Below are positions 12,801 to 24,619 of a stretch of DNA of 64,000 bases, piece after piece (within the stretch, counting starts at the first letter, position 1; every line of letters begins with the position of its first letter). Below the pieces are notes generated by a model. The model was not told where the DNA came from. It made no database searches and was given only the letters and a program-made list of their open reading frames with translations. Position numbers and translations under genes: made by a program. The stretch comes from Chondrosia reniformis. Lineage: Eukaryota; Porifera; Demospongiae; Chondrillida; Chondrillidae. The stretch lies in NCBI GenBank assembly GCA_947172415.1, contig OX359195.1, forward strand, positions 3,819,501-3,883,500. The letters run 5' to 3'.

Positions 12801-15430
12801 AGTTGTATGTACTAGTAGTATGTACTAGTTGTATATACTAGGTGTATGTACTAGTTATTTGTACTAGTTGTAGGCAATAGTACTAGTACTACTAGATAAT
12901 AAGTAGGTATTAGTTGAATGTACAAGTACTAGTTATATTAAATATTTGTAGGTACTACTTATATGTACTAGTCGAATGTAATAGTTGCATGTACTAATTG
13001 TATATAATAGTTGTATGTACCATTTGTATGTACTAGTTATGTACTAGGTGTATGTAATAGTAGTATGTTCTAGTAGGATTAACTAGTGGAATGTACTAGT
13101 ACTTGTAATATATACTAACTGTAGGCACTAGTTGTGTGTACTAGTTGAATGTAATAGTTGTATGAACTAGTTGTATGTAGTAGTACAAGTTATATTTACT
13201 ACTTGTAGGTATTAGTTGTATGTCCTAGTGTATGTAGTAGTTGTATGTTTAATTGTATGAACTAGTTTTATGTACTAGTTGTATGTTCTAGTTATATACT
13301 AATGTATGTACTAGTTGTATATATGTACTAGTTGTACGTACTAGCACTGGTTATATTTACTATTTTGTAGGTATTAGTTGTATGTACTAGTTGTATGTAG
13401 TAGTTGTATGGTCTAATTGTATGAACTAGTTTTATGTACTAGTTGTATGTACTAGTTATATACTAGTTGTATGTACTAGTTGTGTGTACTAGTTGTATGT
13501 ACTAATAGTTTGTACTAGTTAATTACTAGTTATATGTATAGTTTTATGTACTATTTCTGTGTACTAGTTGTAGGTACTACTTGTATATACTACTCGTATG
13601 TATTAGTTGTATATACTAGTATATGTACTACTTGTAGATTTTACTACTAGTTATACTAGGTACTAGGTAGGTGCTAGTTGTATCTACTAGCACTAGTTAT
13701 GTTTACAAGTTGTACGTACTAGGTGCATGTACTTGTTGAATGTTATAGTTGCATGCACTAATTGTATGTACTAGTTGTATGTACTAGTTGTGTGTAATTG
13801 TTGTATGTACTAGTTCTATGTAGAAGTACTAGCTATATTAACTTGTTGTAGGTACTAGTTTTATGTACCAGTTGTAATACTAGTTGTATGTTCTAGTTTT
13901 ATGCACTATATAGTTGTATCTACTAGTTGTATTTACTAATTGTATGTAGTAGTTTTATGTACTACTTGTAAGAAATAGTTGTATGTATATATTAGTTGTA
14001 GGTACTAATTGTATATCGTAGTTGTATGTACTAGTTTTATGTACTAGTAATAGTTATATTTACTATTTGTAAGTATATACTAGTTGTACGTACTCAATTG
14101 TTTGATGCACTAATTGCTTGGACTAGTTTTATGTACTAGTTGTGTGTAATTGTTGTATGTACTAGTCCTATGCACTGGTTGTATGTAAAAGTACTAGTTA
14201 TATTAACTAGTTGTAGGTACTAGTTATATGTACTAGTTGAATGTAATAGTTTCCTGTACTAATTGTATATAATAGTTGTATGTACCAGTTGTATGCACTA
14301 GTTATGCAGTAGTTGTGTGTACTAGTTGTATGTACTAGTAGGAATAACTAGAGGTATGTACTAGTACCAGTAATATTTACTAACTGTAGGCACTAGTTGT
14401 ATGTACTAGTTGTACATACTAGCACTGGTTATATTTACTAGTTGTAGGTACTAGTTGTATGATATAGTTGAATGTAATAGTTGTATGAACTAGTTCATAG
14501 TTGATGTATGAGTTGTATGTAGTAGTTGTATGTTCTAACTTAATGAACTAGTTTTATGTACTAGTTGTATGTACTAGTTATATACTAGTTGCAGGTATTA
14601 CTTGTATGTACTAATTGTATGTACTAGTTGTGTGTACTAGTGGTATGTAATAACTGTATGTATTAGTTATGTACTAGTTGCAGGTACTTGTTCTAATAAC
14701 TTGTTGTTTGTACTAGTACTGGTAATATTTACTAGTTGTAGGTACTAGTTTTATGCACTAGTTGTATGTACTAGTACATGGTATATTTACTAATTATAGG
14801 TATTAGTTTTATGTAGTATTTCTGTGTACTAGTTGTATGTACTAGTTTCATGTACTTCTTGTATGTACTAGTTTTATGGACTAATTGTATGTACTAATTG
14901 TATGTACTATTTATAGGTGCCAGTTTTATGTGTATGTACTAGTTATATGTAGTAGTTGGGTACTAGTTATAGGTACTAGTTGTAAGTTCTAGTACTAGTA
15001 AAACTAGGTACTAAGTAGGTACTAGTTATATGTACTAATTGCTTATACTAGTTGTATGTGCTAGTTGCGTACCAGTTGTATGTACAAGTTGTATGTGCTA
15101 GTTGGATGAACTAATTGTATGTACTAGTACAAGTTATATTTAATAGTTATATATACTAGTTGTATGCACTAGTACCAGTTATATATATTAGTTATATTTA
15201 CTAGTTATATTTACTAGTTGTTTGTACTGGTTGTTTGTACTAGTTGTATGCACTAGTTGTATGTAACAGTTATATGTGCTAGAAACTAGTTGTATGTAAC
15301 AGTTATATGTGCTAGAAACTAGTTGTATGTAACAGTTATATGTGCTAGAAACTAGTTGTATGTATTAGTTGTATTTACTAGTTGTATGTACTAGTTTTAT
15401 GTGCTATACTAGTTATATTTACTAGTTGTT
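9826..15430 (-). repeat. Satellite B array, reverse orientation
   Basis: From about 9826 the satellite B motif is read as TGTATGTACTAGT, the reverse complement of the preceding block. Large blocks repeat at roughly 9866-10890, 11225-12410 and 12745-13970, starting at a shared TAAGTGAATGTACTACTTG-like sequence. They are reverse complements of parts of 5365-6440 and 20270-21480. A 33-bp segment is triplicated at 15258-15356. No gene is visible. Confidence 0.92.
15258..15356. repeat. 33-bp triplication in satellite B
   Basis: Three consecutive near-identical 33-bp copies beginning TGTATGTAACAGTTATATGT. The mirrored arm at 18860-18905 has only one copy, so this is a local expansion after the palindrome formed, or a contraction on the other arm. 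Confidence 0.85.
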
Positions 15431-15798
15431 GGGGCGCCACAGGCGCCCCTTTATTGTTTTCAGAAATTATGTTAACATATGGCTTCCTGTTCGTAGTCTT
15501 GTATATATATATATATATCTGTCAAAAAATGGCGGACGTTCGGCTAGCTTTCGTTTTCTAGCTTAAAATTAGCTTTCTCTTCCTTAGCGTAGAACAGTGA
15601 ACGAACGAAATGGACTTAAAAACCACCCTTACTAATACTATGTAACGTAAAGCTTGCGTAAAAATGTTTTCTACGAGATATGGCCTTGAAAAATTGACGG
15701 CCAACAAGAGTCGATCGGAAATCGGTTAACCGGATATCTATGAGAAGCAGCCAAGTAGTTCGAGTTTACTTAGGGGCGCCTCGAACTCCTTGTTTTTA
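15431..15798 (+). mobile_element. GGGGCGCC-bounded dispersed element, left copy
   Basis: A non-satellite block of about 370 bp inside satellite B. It opens with the hairpin GGGGCGCCACAGGCGCCCC (15431-15449) and ends with GGGGCGCCTCGAACTCC. It includes a short TA microsatellite near 15505 and an AAAATGGCGGACG stretch. A near-identical inverted copy lies at 18427-18799 and a 98-bp fragment at 57061-57158, so it is dispersed. It has no coding capacity. Part of its interior (about 15515-15710) resembles the interior of the MITE at 26438-26939. I infer a non-autonomous transposable element of unknown class; the ends are not ordinary terminal inverted repeats. Confidence 0.65.
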
Positions 15799-16079
15799 CT
15801 AGTTGTATGTACTAGTACTAGTTATATTTACCTGTTGTAAGTATATACTAGTTGTGTGTACTCAATTGTATGTAGTGGTTGTGTGTACAATTGTATGTAC
15901 TGGTTTTATGTACTAGTTGTGTGTAATTGTTGTATGTACTAGTTATATTTACTAGTTGTATTTACTAAACGTATTTAGTAGTTGTATATATGTTCCAGTT
16001 GTATGTACCACTTGTGTGTACTATATAGTTATATGTAGTAGTTGTATGTACTAGTTGTATGTACTAGTTGTATGTACAA
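15799..16079 (-). repeat. Satellite B fragment in left palindrome arm
   Basis: Short run of TGTATGTACTAGT-type repeats between the GGGGCGCC element and the unclassified block. It is mirrored by 18149-18426 in the other arm. Confidence 0.85.
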
Positions 16080-16379
16080 ACCATTAGAAACGATTAGCAC
16101 ACATGATTTCAGAAAAGAAGAGGCAACCATACGCAACTACAATTTACTGGATTAGATATATGCTCAATTTCTTACTATTGTGATCTGCCGTGACATGCCT
16201 AAGAGGATCCAGACACTAATCCAAAAAGCTAAGTGTACCAGATTTTATCGAGCTAACAAATTCTGAGGCTAGAATCTGACATTGTTTTTATATATACATA
16301 AACTTATCCAACTATAAATCTATTATCTATATATAGTCATATTATTGTACAATTATCTTATTATAATAAAATGGTTAAC
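16080..16379. other. Unclassified AT-rich block, left palindrome arm
   Basis: About 300 bp of non-satellite sequence starting ACCATTAGAAACGATTAGC. It has no convincing reading frame and no recognisable motif. Its reverse complement occupies about 17849-18148. It sits immediately outside the MITE half, so it is either the sequence into which the MITE inserted or part of a composite element. Confidence 0.6.
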
Positions 16380-16381
16380 TA

Positions 16382-16725
16382 CAGTGGAACCTCCTATAAC
16401 GGACTGCCTGAATAGCGGAAACCTCTCTACTACAGACATTTTTCTGTGGCCCGAATAGTTGTCATAGGATTCCATACTTACGTAACCTCCGAATAACGAA
16501 ATCTCTATATCCCGTATAACGAACGCTAAAGAAATGATATAGCCCCAATAAAACCTCTATGAAACGGAAAAGATGTAAAATCGTATTAAAATGAATTATA
16601 TAAAGATAGATCGCACGACTCCGCGCTAACTGGGCGTCAAAGTGCCCACTAGTTAACATCCTTCCTGTGACGATCTAGACTCATTTAGTGCCGCGGCCGT
16701 CTAGCCTTGTGGACCACATCCCTGA
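16382..16725 (-). mobile_element. Half of a pogo-like MITE (inverted left copy)
   Basis: Starts with CAGTGGAACCTCCTATAACG directly after a TA (16380-16381), the terminus and target dinucleotide typical of pogo/Tigger-like Tc1-mariner elements. Subterminal copies of AACCTC and ATAACGAA-like motifs follow. The block is the reverse complement of the right half of the element at 17077-17846 and stops at about 16725, where satellite A sequence begins. It is therefore a truncated, inverted duplicate. The 65-codon frames here are by-products of the non-coding terminal region. Confidence 0.75.
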
Positions 16726-16731
16726 GAAAAA

Positions 16732-16935
16732 TTATAGCCCATATTTTTGAAATCAGCGGCCATTTTTAATTAGGAGATAGGTCGTAGAGCTTCGGGGACC
16801 CTTTAATCGGGTTCCGCGGCCATTTTTACCATTGGCAAGGTCTTCTGTACGCTTCATAGCCCAAAGTTTCGAGATTGGCGGACATTTTACTTGGAAATAG
16901 GTTGTAAAGCTTCGGGGACCCTTAAATGCAGGTTC
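16732..16935 (-). repeat. Satellite A fragment in palindrome centre
   Basis: Contains the satellite A signatures ATAGCCCATATTTTTGAAATC and GGTCGTAGAGCTTCGGGGACC in the same orientation as 1-5337. It covers a little over one and a half units and is more diverged than the main arrays. Confidence 0.85.
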
Positions 16936-17074
16936 GGCTATATACAACACACAACTACTACGTACAACTAGTACATACAAGTAGTATATACAAGTAGTAC
17001 ATACAACTAGTATATACATACAACTAGTACTACAACTAGTACTACAACTAGTACATACAACTAGTACATACAAC
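16936..17074 (+). repeat. Satellite B fragment in palindrome centre
   Basis: ACTAGTACATACAA-type repeats in forward orientation between the satellite A fragment and the MITE. An antisense frame through this stretch is satellite-derived and is not a gene. Confidence 0.85.
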
Positions 17075-17076
17075 TA

Positions 17077-17846
17077 CAGTGGAACCTCTCTACAACGGAC
17101 ACTTTGGGAACTGAAAGAAAGGATGTTATACAGAGGTTTCCACTATTCAGAGGTTTTCATTGAAGTCAATGAATATATAAATATGAATATATATGATTAA
17201 CACTAAACCAAAATGACAGTTTATAAAGGCTATAATGATAAACCAAAACTATTGTAACAGTTACTACAATAATATAGTATATAGTGTTATGCTAAAGAAA
17301 ACAAGATACCATAGAAGGTTAGATCCTGCCAAAAAATAGTGTCCAAACTTGTTTGACTTTTACTACTGTTAATACAAAAAGTGGTAACTACATCCAATAG
17401 CTAGTTTCGTTCGCGTCCCAGTAATGCCAAATTGAAAAAGGAGGCATGACGGCGTCTAGTCTTGTGACCGTGAACCAGACCCCTGGCAGTTCTTCGAACC
17501 TTTCAGGGGTGTGGTCCACAAGGCTAGACGGCCGCGGCACTAAATGAGTCTAGATCGTCACAGGAAGGATGTTAACTAGTGTGCACTTTGACGCCGAGTT
17601 AGCGCGGAGTCGTGCGATCTATCTTTATATAATTCATTTTAATACGATTTTACATCTTTTCCGTTTCATAGAGGTTTTATTGGGGCTATATCATTTCTTT
17701 AGCGTTCGTTATACGGGATATAGAGATTTCGTTATTCGGAGGTTACGTAAGTATGGAATCCTATGACAACTATTCGGGCCACAGAAAAATGTCTGTAGTA
17801 GAGAGGTTTCCGCTATTCAGGCAGTCCGTTATAGGAGGTTCCACTG
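17077..17846 (+). mobile_element. Pogo-like MITE, apparently complete (about 770 bp)
   Basis: Left end CAGTGGAACCTCTCTACAAC follows TA (17075-17076). The right end is the inverse, GTTATAGGAGGTTCCACTG, followed by TA (17847-17848). Terminal CAGT...AACCTC and TA target duplication are hallmarks of the pogo/Tigger branch of Tc1-mariner. There is no transposase frame, so mobilisation would need an autonomous relative. Outside the outermost ~20 bp the two ends are not perfect inverted repeats. The right half (from about 17503) is duplicated in inverted form at 16382-16725, which marks the inner edge of the large palindrome. Confidence 0.75.
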
Positions 17847-17848
17847 TA

Positions 17849-18148
17849 GTTAACCATTATATTATAATAAGATAATTGTACAATAATATGACTATATATA
17901 GATAATAGATTTATAGTTGGATAAGTTTATGTATATATAAAAACAATGTCAGATTCTAGCCTCAGAATTTGTTAGCTCGATAAAATCTGGTACACTTAGC
18001 TTTTTGGATTAGTGTCTGGATCCTCTTAGGCATGTCACGGCAGATCACAATAGTAAGAAATTGAGCATATATCTAATCCAGTAAATTGTAGTTGCGTATG
18101 GTTGCCTCTTCTTTTCTGAAATCATGTGTGCTAATCGTTTCTAATGGT
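17849..18148. other. Unclassified AT-rich block, right palindrome arm
   Basis: Reverse complement of 16080-16379 with few differences. No coding or RNA signature is seen. Confidence 0.6.
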
Positions 18149-18426
18149 TTGTACATACAACTAGTACATACAACTAGTACATACAACTACTACATATAAC
18201 TATATAGTACACACAAGTGGTACATACAACTGGAACATATATACAACTACTAAATACGTTTAGTAAATACAACTAGTAAATATAACTAGTACATACAACA
18301 ATTACACACAACTAGTACATAAAACCAGTACATACAATTGTACACACAACCACTACATACAATTGAGTACACACAACTAGTATATACTTACAACAGGTAA
18401 ATATAACTAGTACTAGTACATACAAC
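18149..18426 (+). repeat. Satellite B fragment in right palindrome arm
   Basis: ACTAGTACATACA-type repeats mirroring 15799-16079. Confidence 0.85.
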
Positions 18427-18799
18427 TAGTAAAAACAAGGAGTTCGAGGCGCCCCTAAGTAAACTCGAACTACTTGGCTGCTTCTCATAGATATCTGGTT
18501 AACCGATTTCCGATCGACTCTTGTTGGCCGTCAATTTTTCAAGGCCATATCTCGTAGAAAACGTTTTTACGCAAGCTTTACGTTACATAGTATTAGTAAG
18601 GGTGGTTTTTAAGTCCATTTCGTTCGTTCACTGTTCTACGCTAAGGAAGAGAAAGCTAATTTTAAGCTAGAAAACGAAAGCTAGCCGAACGTCCGCCATT
18701 TTTTGACAGATATATATATATATATATACAAGACTACGAACAGGAAGCCATACGTTAACATAATTTCTGAAAACAATATAGGGGCGCCTGTGGCGCCCC
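18427..18799 (-). mobile_element. GGGGCGCC-bounded dispersed element, right copy
   Basis: Reverse complement of 15431-15798 with scattered differences, for example ACGTTAAC against the left copy's ATGTTAAC-type reading and ATATAGG against TTTATTG next to the end hairpin. It ends in the hairpin GGGGCGCCTGTGGCGCCCC (18781-18799) and passes directly into satellite B. It has no coding capacity. Confidence 0.65.
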
Positions 18800-21636
18800 A
18801 ACAACTAGTAAATATAACTAGTATAGCACATAAAACTAGTACATACAACTAGTAAATACAACTAATACATACAACTAGTTTCTAGCACATATAACTGTTA
18901 CATACAACTAGTACATATAACTAGTACAAATAACTACTATACCTAATACATAAAAAGTACATATATCTAATACATACAACTAGTGCATACAACTAGTACA
19001 AACAACCAGTACAAACAACTAGTAAATATAACTAGTAAATATAACTAATATATATAACTGGTACTAGTGCATACAACTAGTATATATAACTATTAAATAT
19101 AACTTGTACTAGTACATACAATTAGTTCATCCAACTAGCACATACAACTTGTACATACAACTGGTACGCAACTAGCACATACAACTAGTATAAGCAATTA
19201 GTACATATAACTAGTACCTACTTAGTACCTAGTTTTACTAGTACTAGAACTTACAACTAGTACCTATAACTAGTACCCAACTACTACATATAACTAGTAC
19301 ATACACATAAAACTGGACCTATAAATAGTACATACAATTAGTACATACAATTAGTCCATAAAACTAGTACATACAAGTAGTACATGAAACTAGTACATAC
19401 AACTAGTACACAGAAATACTACATAAAACTAATACCTATAATTAGTAAATATACCATGTACTAGTACATACAACTAGTGCATAAAACTAGTACCTACAAC
19501 TAGTAAATATTACCAGTACTAGTACAAACAACAAGTTATTAGAACAAGTACCTGCAACTAGTACATAACTAATACATACAGTTATTACATACCACTAGTA
19601 CACACAACTAGTACATACAATTAGTACATACAAGTAATACCTGCAACTAGTATATAACTAGTACATACAACTAGTACATAAAACTAGTTCATTAAGTTAG
19701 AACATACAACTACTACATACAACTCATACATCAACTATGAACTAGTTCATACAACTATTACATTCAACTATATCATACAACTAGTACCTACAACTAGTAA
19801 ATATAACCAGTGCTAGTATGTACAACTAGTACATACAACTAGTGCCTACAGTTAGTAAATATTACTGGTACTAGTACATACCTCTAGTTATTCCTACTAG
19901 TACATACAACTAGTACACACAATTACTGCATAACTAGTGCATACAACTGGTACATACAACTATTATATACAATTAGTACAGGAAACTATTACATTCAACT
20001 AGTACATATAACTAGTACCTACAACTAGTTAATATAACTAGTACTTTTACATACAACCAGTGCATAGGACTAGTACATACAACAATTACACACAACTAGT
20101 ACATAACACTAGTCCACGCAATTAGTGCATACAACTACTACAAACAATTGAGTACGTACAACTAGTATATACTTACAACTAGTAAATATAACTAGTACTA
20201 GTACATACAACTAGGATATACAATTAGTACCTACAACTAATATATACATACAACTATTTCTTACAAGTAGTACATAAAACTACTACATACAATTAGTAAA
20301 TACAACTAGTAGATACAACTATATAGTGCATAAAACTAGAACATACAACTAGTATTACAACTGGTACATAAAACTAGTACCTACAACAAGTTAATATAGC
20401 TAGTACTTCTACATAGAACTAGTACATACAACAATTACACACAACTAGTACATACAACTAGTACATACAATTAGTGCATGCAACTATAACATTCAACAAG
20501 TACATGCACCTAGTACGTACAACTTGTAAACATAACCAGTGCTAGTAGATACAACTAGCACCTACCTAGTACCTAGTATAACTAGTAGTAAAATCTACAA
20601 GTAGTACATATACTAGTATATACAACTAATACATACGAGTAGTATATACAAGTAGTACCAACAACTAGTACACAGAAATAGTACATAAAACTATACATAT
20701 AACTAGTAATTAACTAGTACAAACTATTAGTACATACAACTAGTACACACAACTAGTACATACAACTATTATATAACTAGTACATACAACTAGTACATAA
20801 AACTAGTTCATACAATTAGACCATACAACTACTACATACAACTAGTACATACAACTAATACCTACAAAATAGTAAATATAACCAGTGCTAGTACGTACAA
20901 CTAGTACATATATACAACTAGTACATACATTAGTATATAACTAGAACATACAACTAGTACATAAAACTAGTTCATACAATTAAACATACAACTACTACAT
21001 ACACTAGGACATACAACTAATACCTACAAGTAGTAAATATAACTTGTACTACTACATACAACTAGTTCATACAACTATTACATTCAACTAGTACACACAA
21101 CTAGTGCCTACAGTTAGTATATATTACAAGTACTAGTACATTCCACTAGTTAATCCTACTAGAACATACTACTATTACATACACCTAGTACATAACTAGT
21201 ACATACAAATGGTACATACAACTATTATATACAATTAGTACATGCAACTATTACATTCGACTAGTACATATAAGTAGTACCTACAAATATTTAATATAAC
21301 TAGTACTTGTACATTCAACTAATACCTACTTAATATCTAGTAGTACTAGTACTATTGCCTACAACTAGTACACATAACTAGTACATACACCTAGTACATA
21401 CAACTAGTACATACTACTAGTACACACTACTAGTACATACAAGTAGTACATTCACTTAGGACTTACAAGTAGTAAATACAACTAGGACATACAACTAGTA
21501 CACACAACAAGTACATACACCTAGTATATAACTAGTCCATACAAGTGGTACATACAACTAGTACCTACAACTAGTAAATATTACCAGTACTAGTACAAAC
21601 AACAAGTTATTAGAACAAGTACCTGCAACTAGTACA
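18800..21636 (+). repeat. Satellite B array, forward orientation
   Basis: ACTAGTACATACA-type repeats mirroring 12590-15430. Diagnostic variants match the left arm in reverse, for example CATAAAACTAGTTCATTAAG near 19680 against 14550. No gene is visible. Confidence 0.92.
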
Positions 21637-22345
21637 TAGTTTTATGTACTAGTTGTATGTTCTAGTTATATACTAATGTATGTACTAGTTGTATATATGT
21701 ACTAGTTGTACGTACTAGCACTGGTTATATTTACTATTTTGTAGGTATTAGTTGTATGTACTAGTTGTATGTAGTAGTTGTATGGTCTAATTGTATGAAC
21801 TAGTTTTATGTACTAGTTGTATGTACTAGTTATATAATAGTTGTATGTACTAGTTGTGTGTACTAGTTGTATGTACTAATAGTTTGTACTAATTAATTAC
21901 TAGTTATATGTATAGTTTTATGTACTATTTCTGTGTACTAGTTGTAGGTACTACTTGTATATACTACTCGTATGTATTAGTTGTATATACTAGTATATGT
22001 ACTACTTGTAGATTTTACTACTAGTTATACTAGGTACTAGGTAGGTGCTAGTTGTATCTACTAGCACTAGTTATGTTTACAAGTTGTACGTACTAGGTGC
22101 ATGTACTTGTTGAATGTTATAGTTGCATGCACTAATTGTATGTACTAGTTGTATGTACTAGTTGTGTGTAATTGTTGTATGTACTAGTTCTATGTAGAAG
22201 TACTAGCTATATTAACTTGTTGTAGGTACTAGTTTTATGTACCAGTTGTAATACTAGTTGTATGTTCTAGTTTTATGCACTATATAGTTGTATCTACTAG
22301 TTGTATTTACTAATTGTATGTAGCAGTTTTATGTACTACATATTC
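21637..22345 (-). repeat. Satellite B block, reverse orientation
   Basis: At about 21637 the repeat switches abruptly to the TGTATGTACTAGT orientation. The block matches 13265-13965 as a direct copy and ends with TTTTATGTACTACATATTCC, which mirrors the A/B junction at 5338-5400. It therefore links satellite B to the inverted satellite A block just as the left edge of the region does. Confidence 0.85.
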
Positions 22346-24320
22346 CCATATTTTACTACGTAAAATATGGGATATGAAGCCGTCCCGAAGACAGTCTCTA
22401 GGATAAAAATGGCCGCCGAATCTGAATAAAGTGTCCCCGAAGGTCTACGACGTATCCCTGAGTTAAAAATGGCCGTTGATTTCGAAAATATGGGCTATGA
22501 AGCCGTACCGAAGACAGTTTCTAGGATAAAAATGGCCGATGAATCCGAAGAACGGATCCCCGAAGGTCTTCGACCTATCACCGAGTTAAAAACGGCCGCC
22601 GATTTCCAAAATATGGGCTATGATGTCGTCCCGAAGTCCGTTTCTAGGATGAAAATGGCCTCTGAATCCGATTAAAGGGTCCCCGTTGCTGTACGACCTA
22701 TCCCGAGTTAAAAATGGCAGTCGATTTCGAAAATATGGACTATGAGGCCGCACCGAAGATAGTTTCTAGGATAAAAATGGCCGCCGAATCCGATTAAAGA
22801 GTCCCCGAAGCTCAACGACCTATCCCTGAGGTAAAAATGGCCGTCGATTTTGAAAATATGGGCTATGATGTCGTCCCGAAGTCCGTTTCTAGGATGAAAA
22901 TGTCCGCCTAATCCGATTAAAGGGTCCCAGAAGCTCTACGACCTATCCCGAGTTAAGAATGGCCGACGATTTCGAAAATATGGGCTATGAAGCCGTACCG
23001 ACGACTGTTTCCAGGATAGAAATTGCCGCCAATTTTGAAAATATGGGCTATGAAGCCGTACCGAAGACCGTATCTAGGTTAAAATTGGCCGCAGAATCCG
23101 AATAATGGGTCCCCGAAGCTCTACGACCTATCACCGAGTCAAAAATGGCCACCGATTTTGAAAATATGGGCTATGAAGCTGTACCGAAGACAGTTTCTAG
23201 GATAAAAATGGCCGACGAATCCGAAGAACTGATCCCCGAAGGTCTTCGACCTATTGCCGAGTTAAAAATGGCCGCCAATTTCGAAAATATGGGCTATGAA
23301 ACCGTAATGAAGGTCGTTTCTAGGATAAAAATGGCCGCCGAATTTGATTTAAGGGTCCCCGAAGCTCTACGACCTATCCCTGAGTTAAAAATGGCCCTCG
23401 ATTTCAAAAATATGGGCTATGAAGTTGTAACAAAGACCGTTTCTAGGATAAAAATGGCCGCCTAAACCGATTAAAGGGTTCCCCGAAGCTCTACGACTTA
23501 TCCCGAGTTAAAAATGGCCGCCGATTTTGAAAATATGGGCTTTGAAGCCGTACCGAAGATAGTTTCTAGGATAAAAATTGCCGCCGAATCCGATTAAAGG
23601 GTCCCCGAAGCTCTACGACCTATCCCCGAGTTAAAAATGGCCGCCGATTTCGAAAATATGGGCTATGAAGCCGTACCGAAGACAGTTTCTAGGATAAAAA
23701 TGGCCGCCGAATCTGAATAAAGGGTCCCCAAAGGTCTACGGCCTATCCTTGAGATAAAAATGGTCGCCGATTTCGAAAATATGGGCTGTGAAGGATTACC
23801 GAAGACCTTTCTGGGATAAGAATGGCCGCCGAATCCGATTATAGGGTCCCCGAAACTCTACGACCTATCTCCGAGTTAAAAATGGCCGCTGATTTCGAAA
23901 ATATGGTCTACGAAGTTGTAACAAAGACCGTTTCTAGGATAAAAATGGCCGCCGAATCCAATTAAAGGGTCACCGAAGCTCTACGACCTATCCCCGAGTT
24001 AAAAATGGCCGTCGATTTCGAAAATATGGGCTATGAAACGGTTACGAAGAACATTTCTAAGATAAAATGGCCGCCAAATCAGAATTAAGGATCCCCAACG
24101 CTCTACGACCTATCACCGAGATAAAAATGGCCGCCGATTTCGAAAATATGGGCTATGAAGCCGTTCCGAAGACAGTTTCTAGGATAAAAATGGCCGCCGA
24201 ATCCGATTAAGGTGTCCCCGAAGCTCCACGACCTATCACCGAGATAAAAATATCCACCAATTTCGCGAATATGGGATATGAAGCCGTCCCGAAGACAGTC
24301 TCTAGGATAAAAATGACCCT
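22346..24320 (+). repeat. Satellite A array, plus orientation
   Basis: About sixteen units of the 123-bp satellite, inverted relative to 1-5337. Successive units start with ATGGCC, for example at 23145 and 23268, exactly 123 bp apart. Open stretches of 68 and 106 codons occur where the usual TAA of the second half is replaced by GAAGAA or similar. They have no independent start or end signals and are best read as satellite rather than as genes. The block ends at about 24320, followed by AT-rich satellite C. Confidence 0.92.
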
Positions 24321-24619
24321 TTAATCGGATTCAGAGGCCATATGCATATAAGATAATTATATATAGATAAGATATATACAATATATATTACATATAAGAT
24401 ATATAATACATATAAGATATATAATATGCATATAAGATATATAATACATATAAGATATATAATATGCATATAAGATATATAGAATATATATTAAATATAA
24501 GATATATAATATATATATAAAATGTATGCTTTTTTTTTTTCAGGACATAACCTGGTATTGAACCAGGGCATCCTAGTACCTTGTATCCAGAGGATGTTAT
24601 CCGTAACACCATCGGTCAC

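Larger units (their letters stand above)
12590..21637. repeat. Large imperfect palindrome, arms about 4.1 kb
   Basis: Left arm 12590-16725 and right arm 17503-21637 are reverse complements around a spacer of about 777 bp. Paired positions keep a near-constant sum: 12590/21637, 15431/18799, 16382/17846 and 16725/17503 all sum to about 34228-34230. The arms contain satellite B, the GGGGCGCC element, the unclassified block and the MITE half. They carry small differences, including the 33-bp triplication on the left only. Such arms could arise by inverted duplication; a fold-back assembly or read artefact must also be considered. Confidence 0.8.

Noticed and set aside
16462-17766. Matching 65-codon frames at 16462-16659 and 17569-17766
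   Set aside because: They are the two copies of the MITE arm seen in inverted orientation. The sequence is a transposon terminal region full of AACCTC/ATAACG motifs and encodes nothing recognisable.
12590-21637. Pure assembly artefact
   Set aside because: The arms carry private differences, such as the 33-bp triplication on one side only, which a simple fold-back of one read would not give. The possibility is kept open in the finding rather than adopted.
23145-23465. 106-codon frame in satellite A as a real gene
   Set aside because: It starts and stops wherever the satellite happens to lack or contain TAA, and neighbouring units are stopped. Kept as a finding about the repeat, not as a gene.
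1-24320. CRISPR-like or phage-type repeats
   Set aside because: Repeats are contiguous or degenerate satellites without uniform unique spacers, in a clearly eukaryotic setting.
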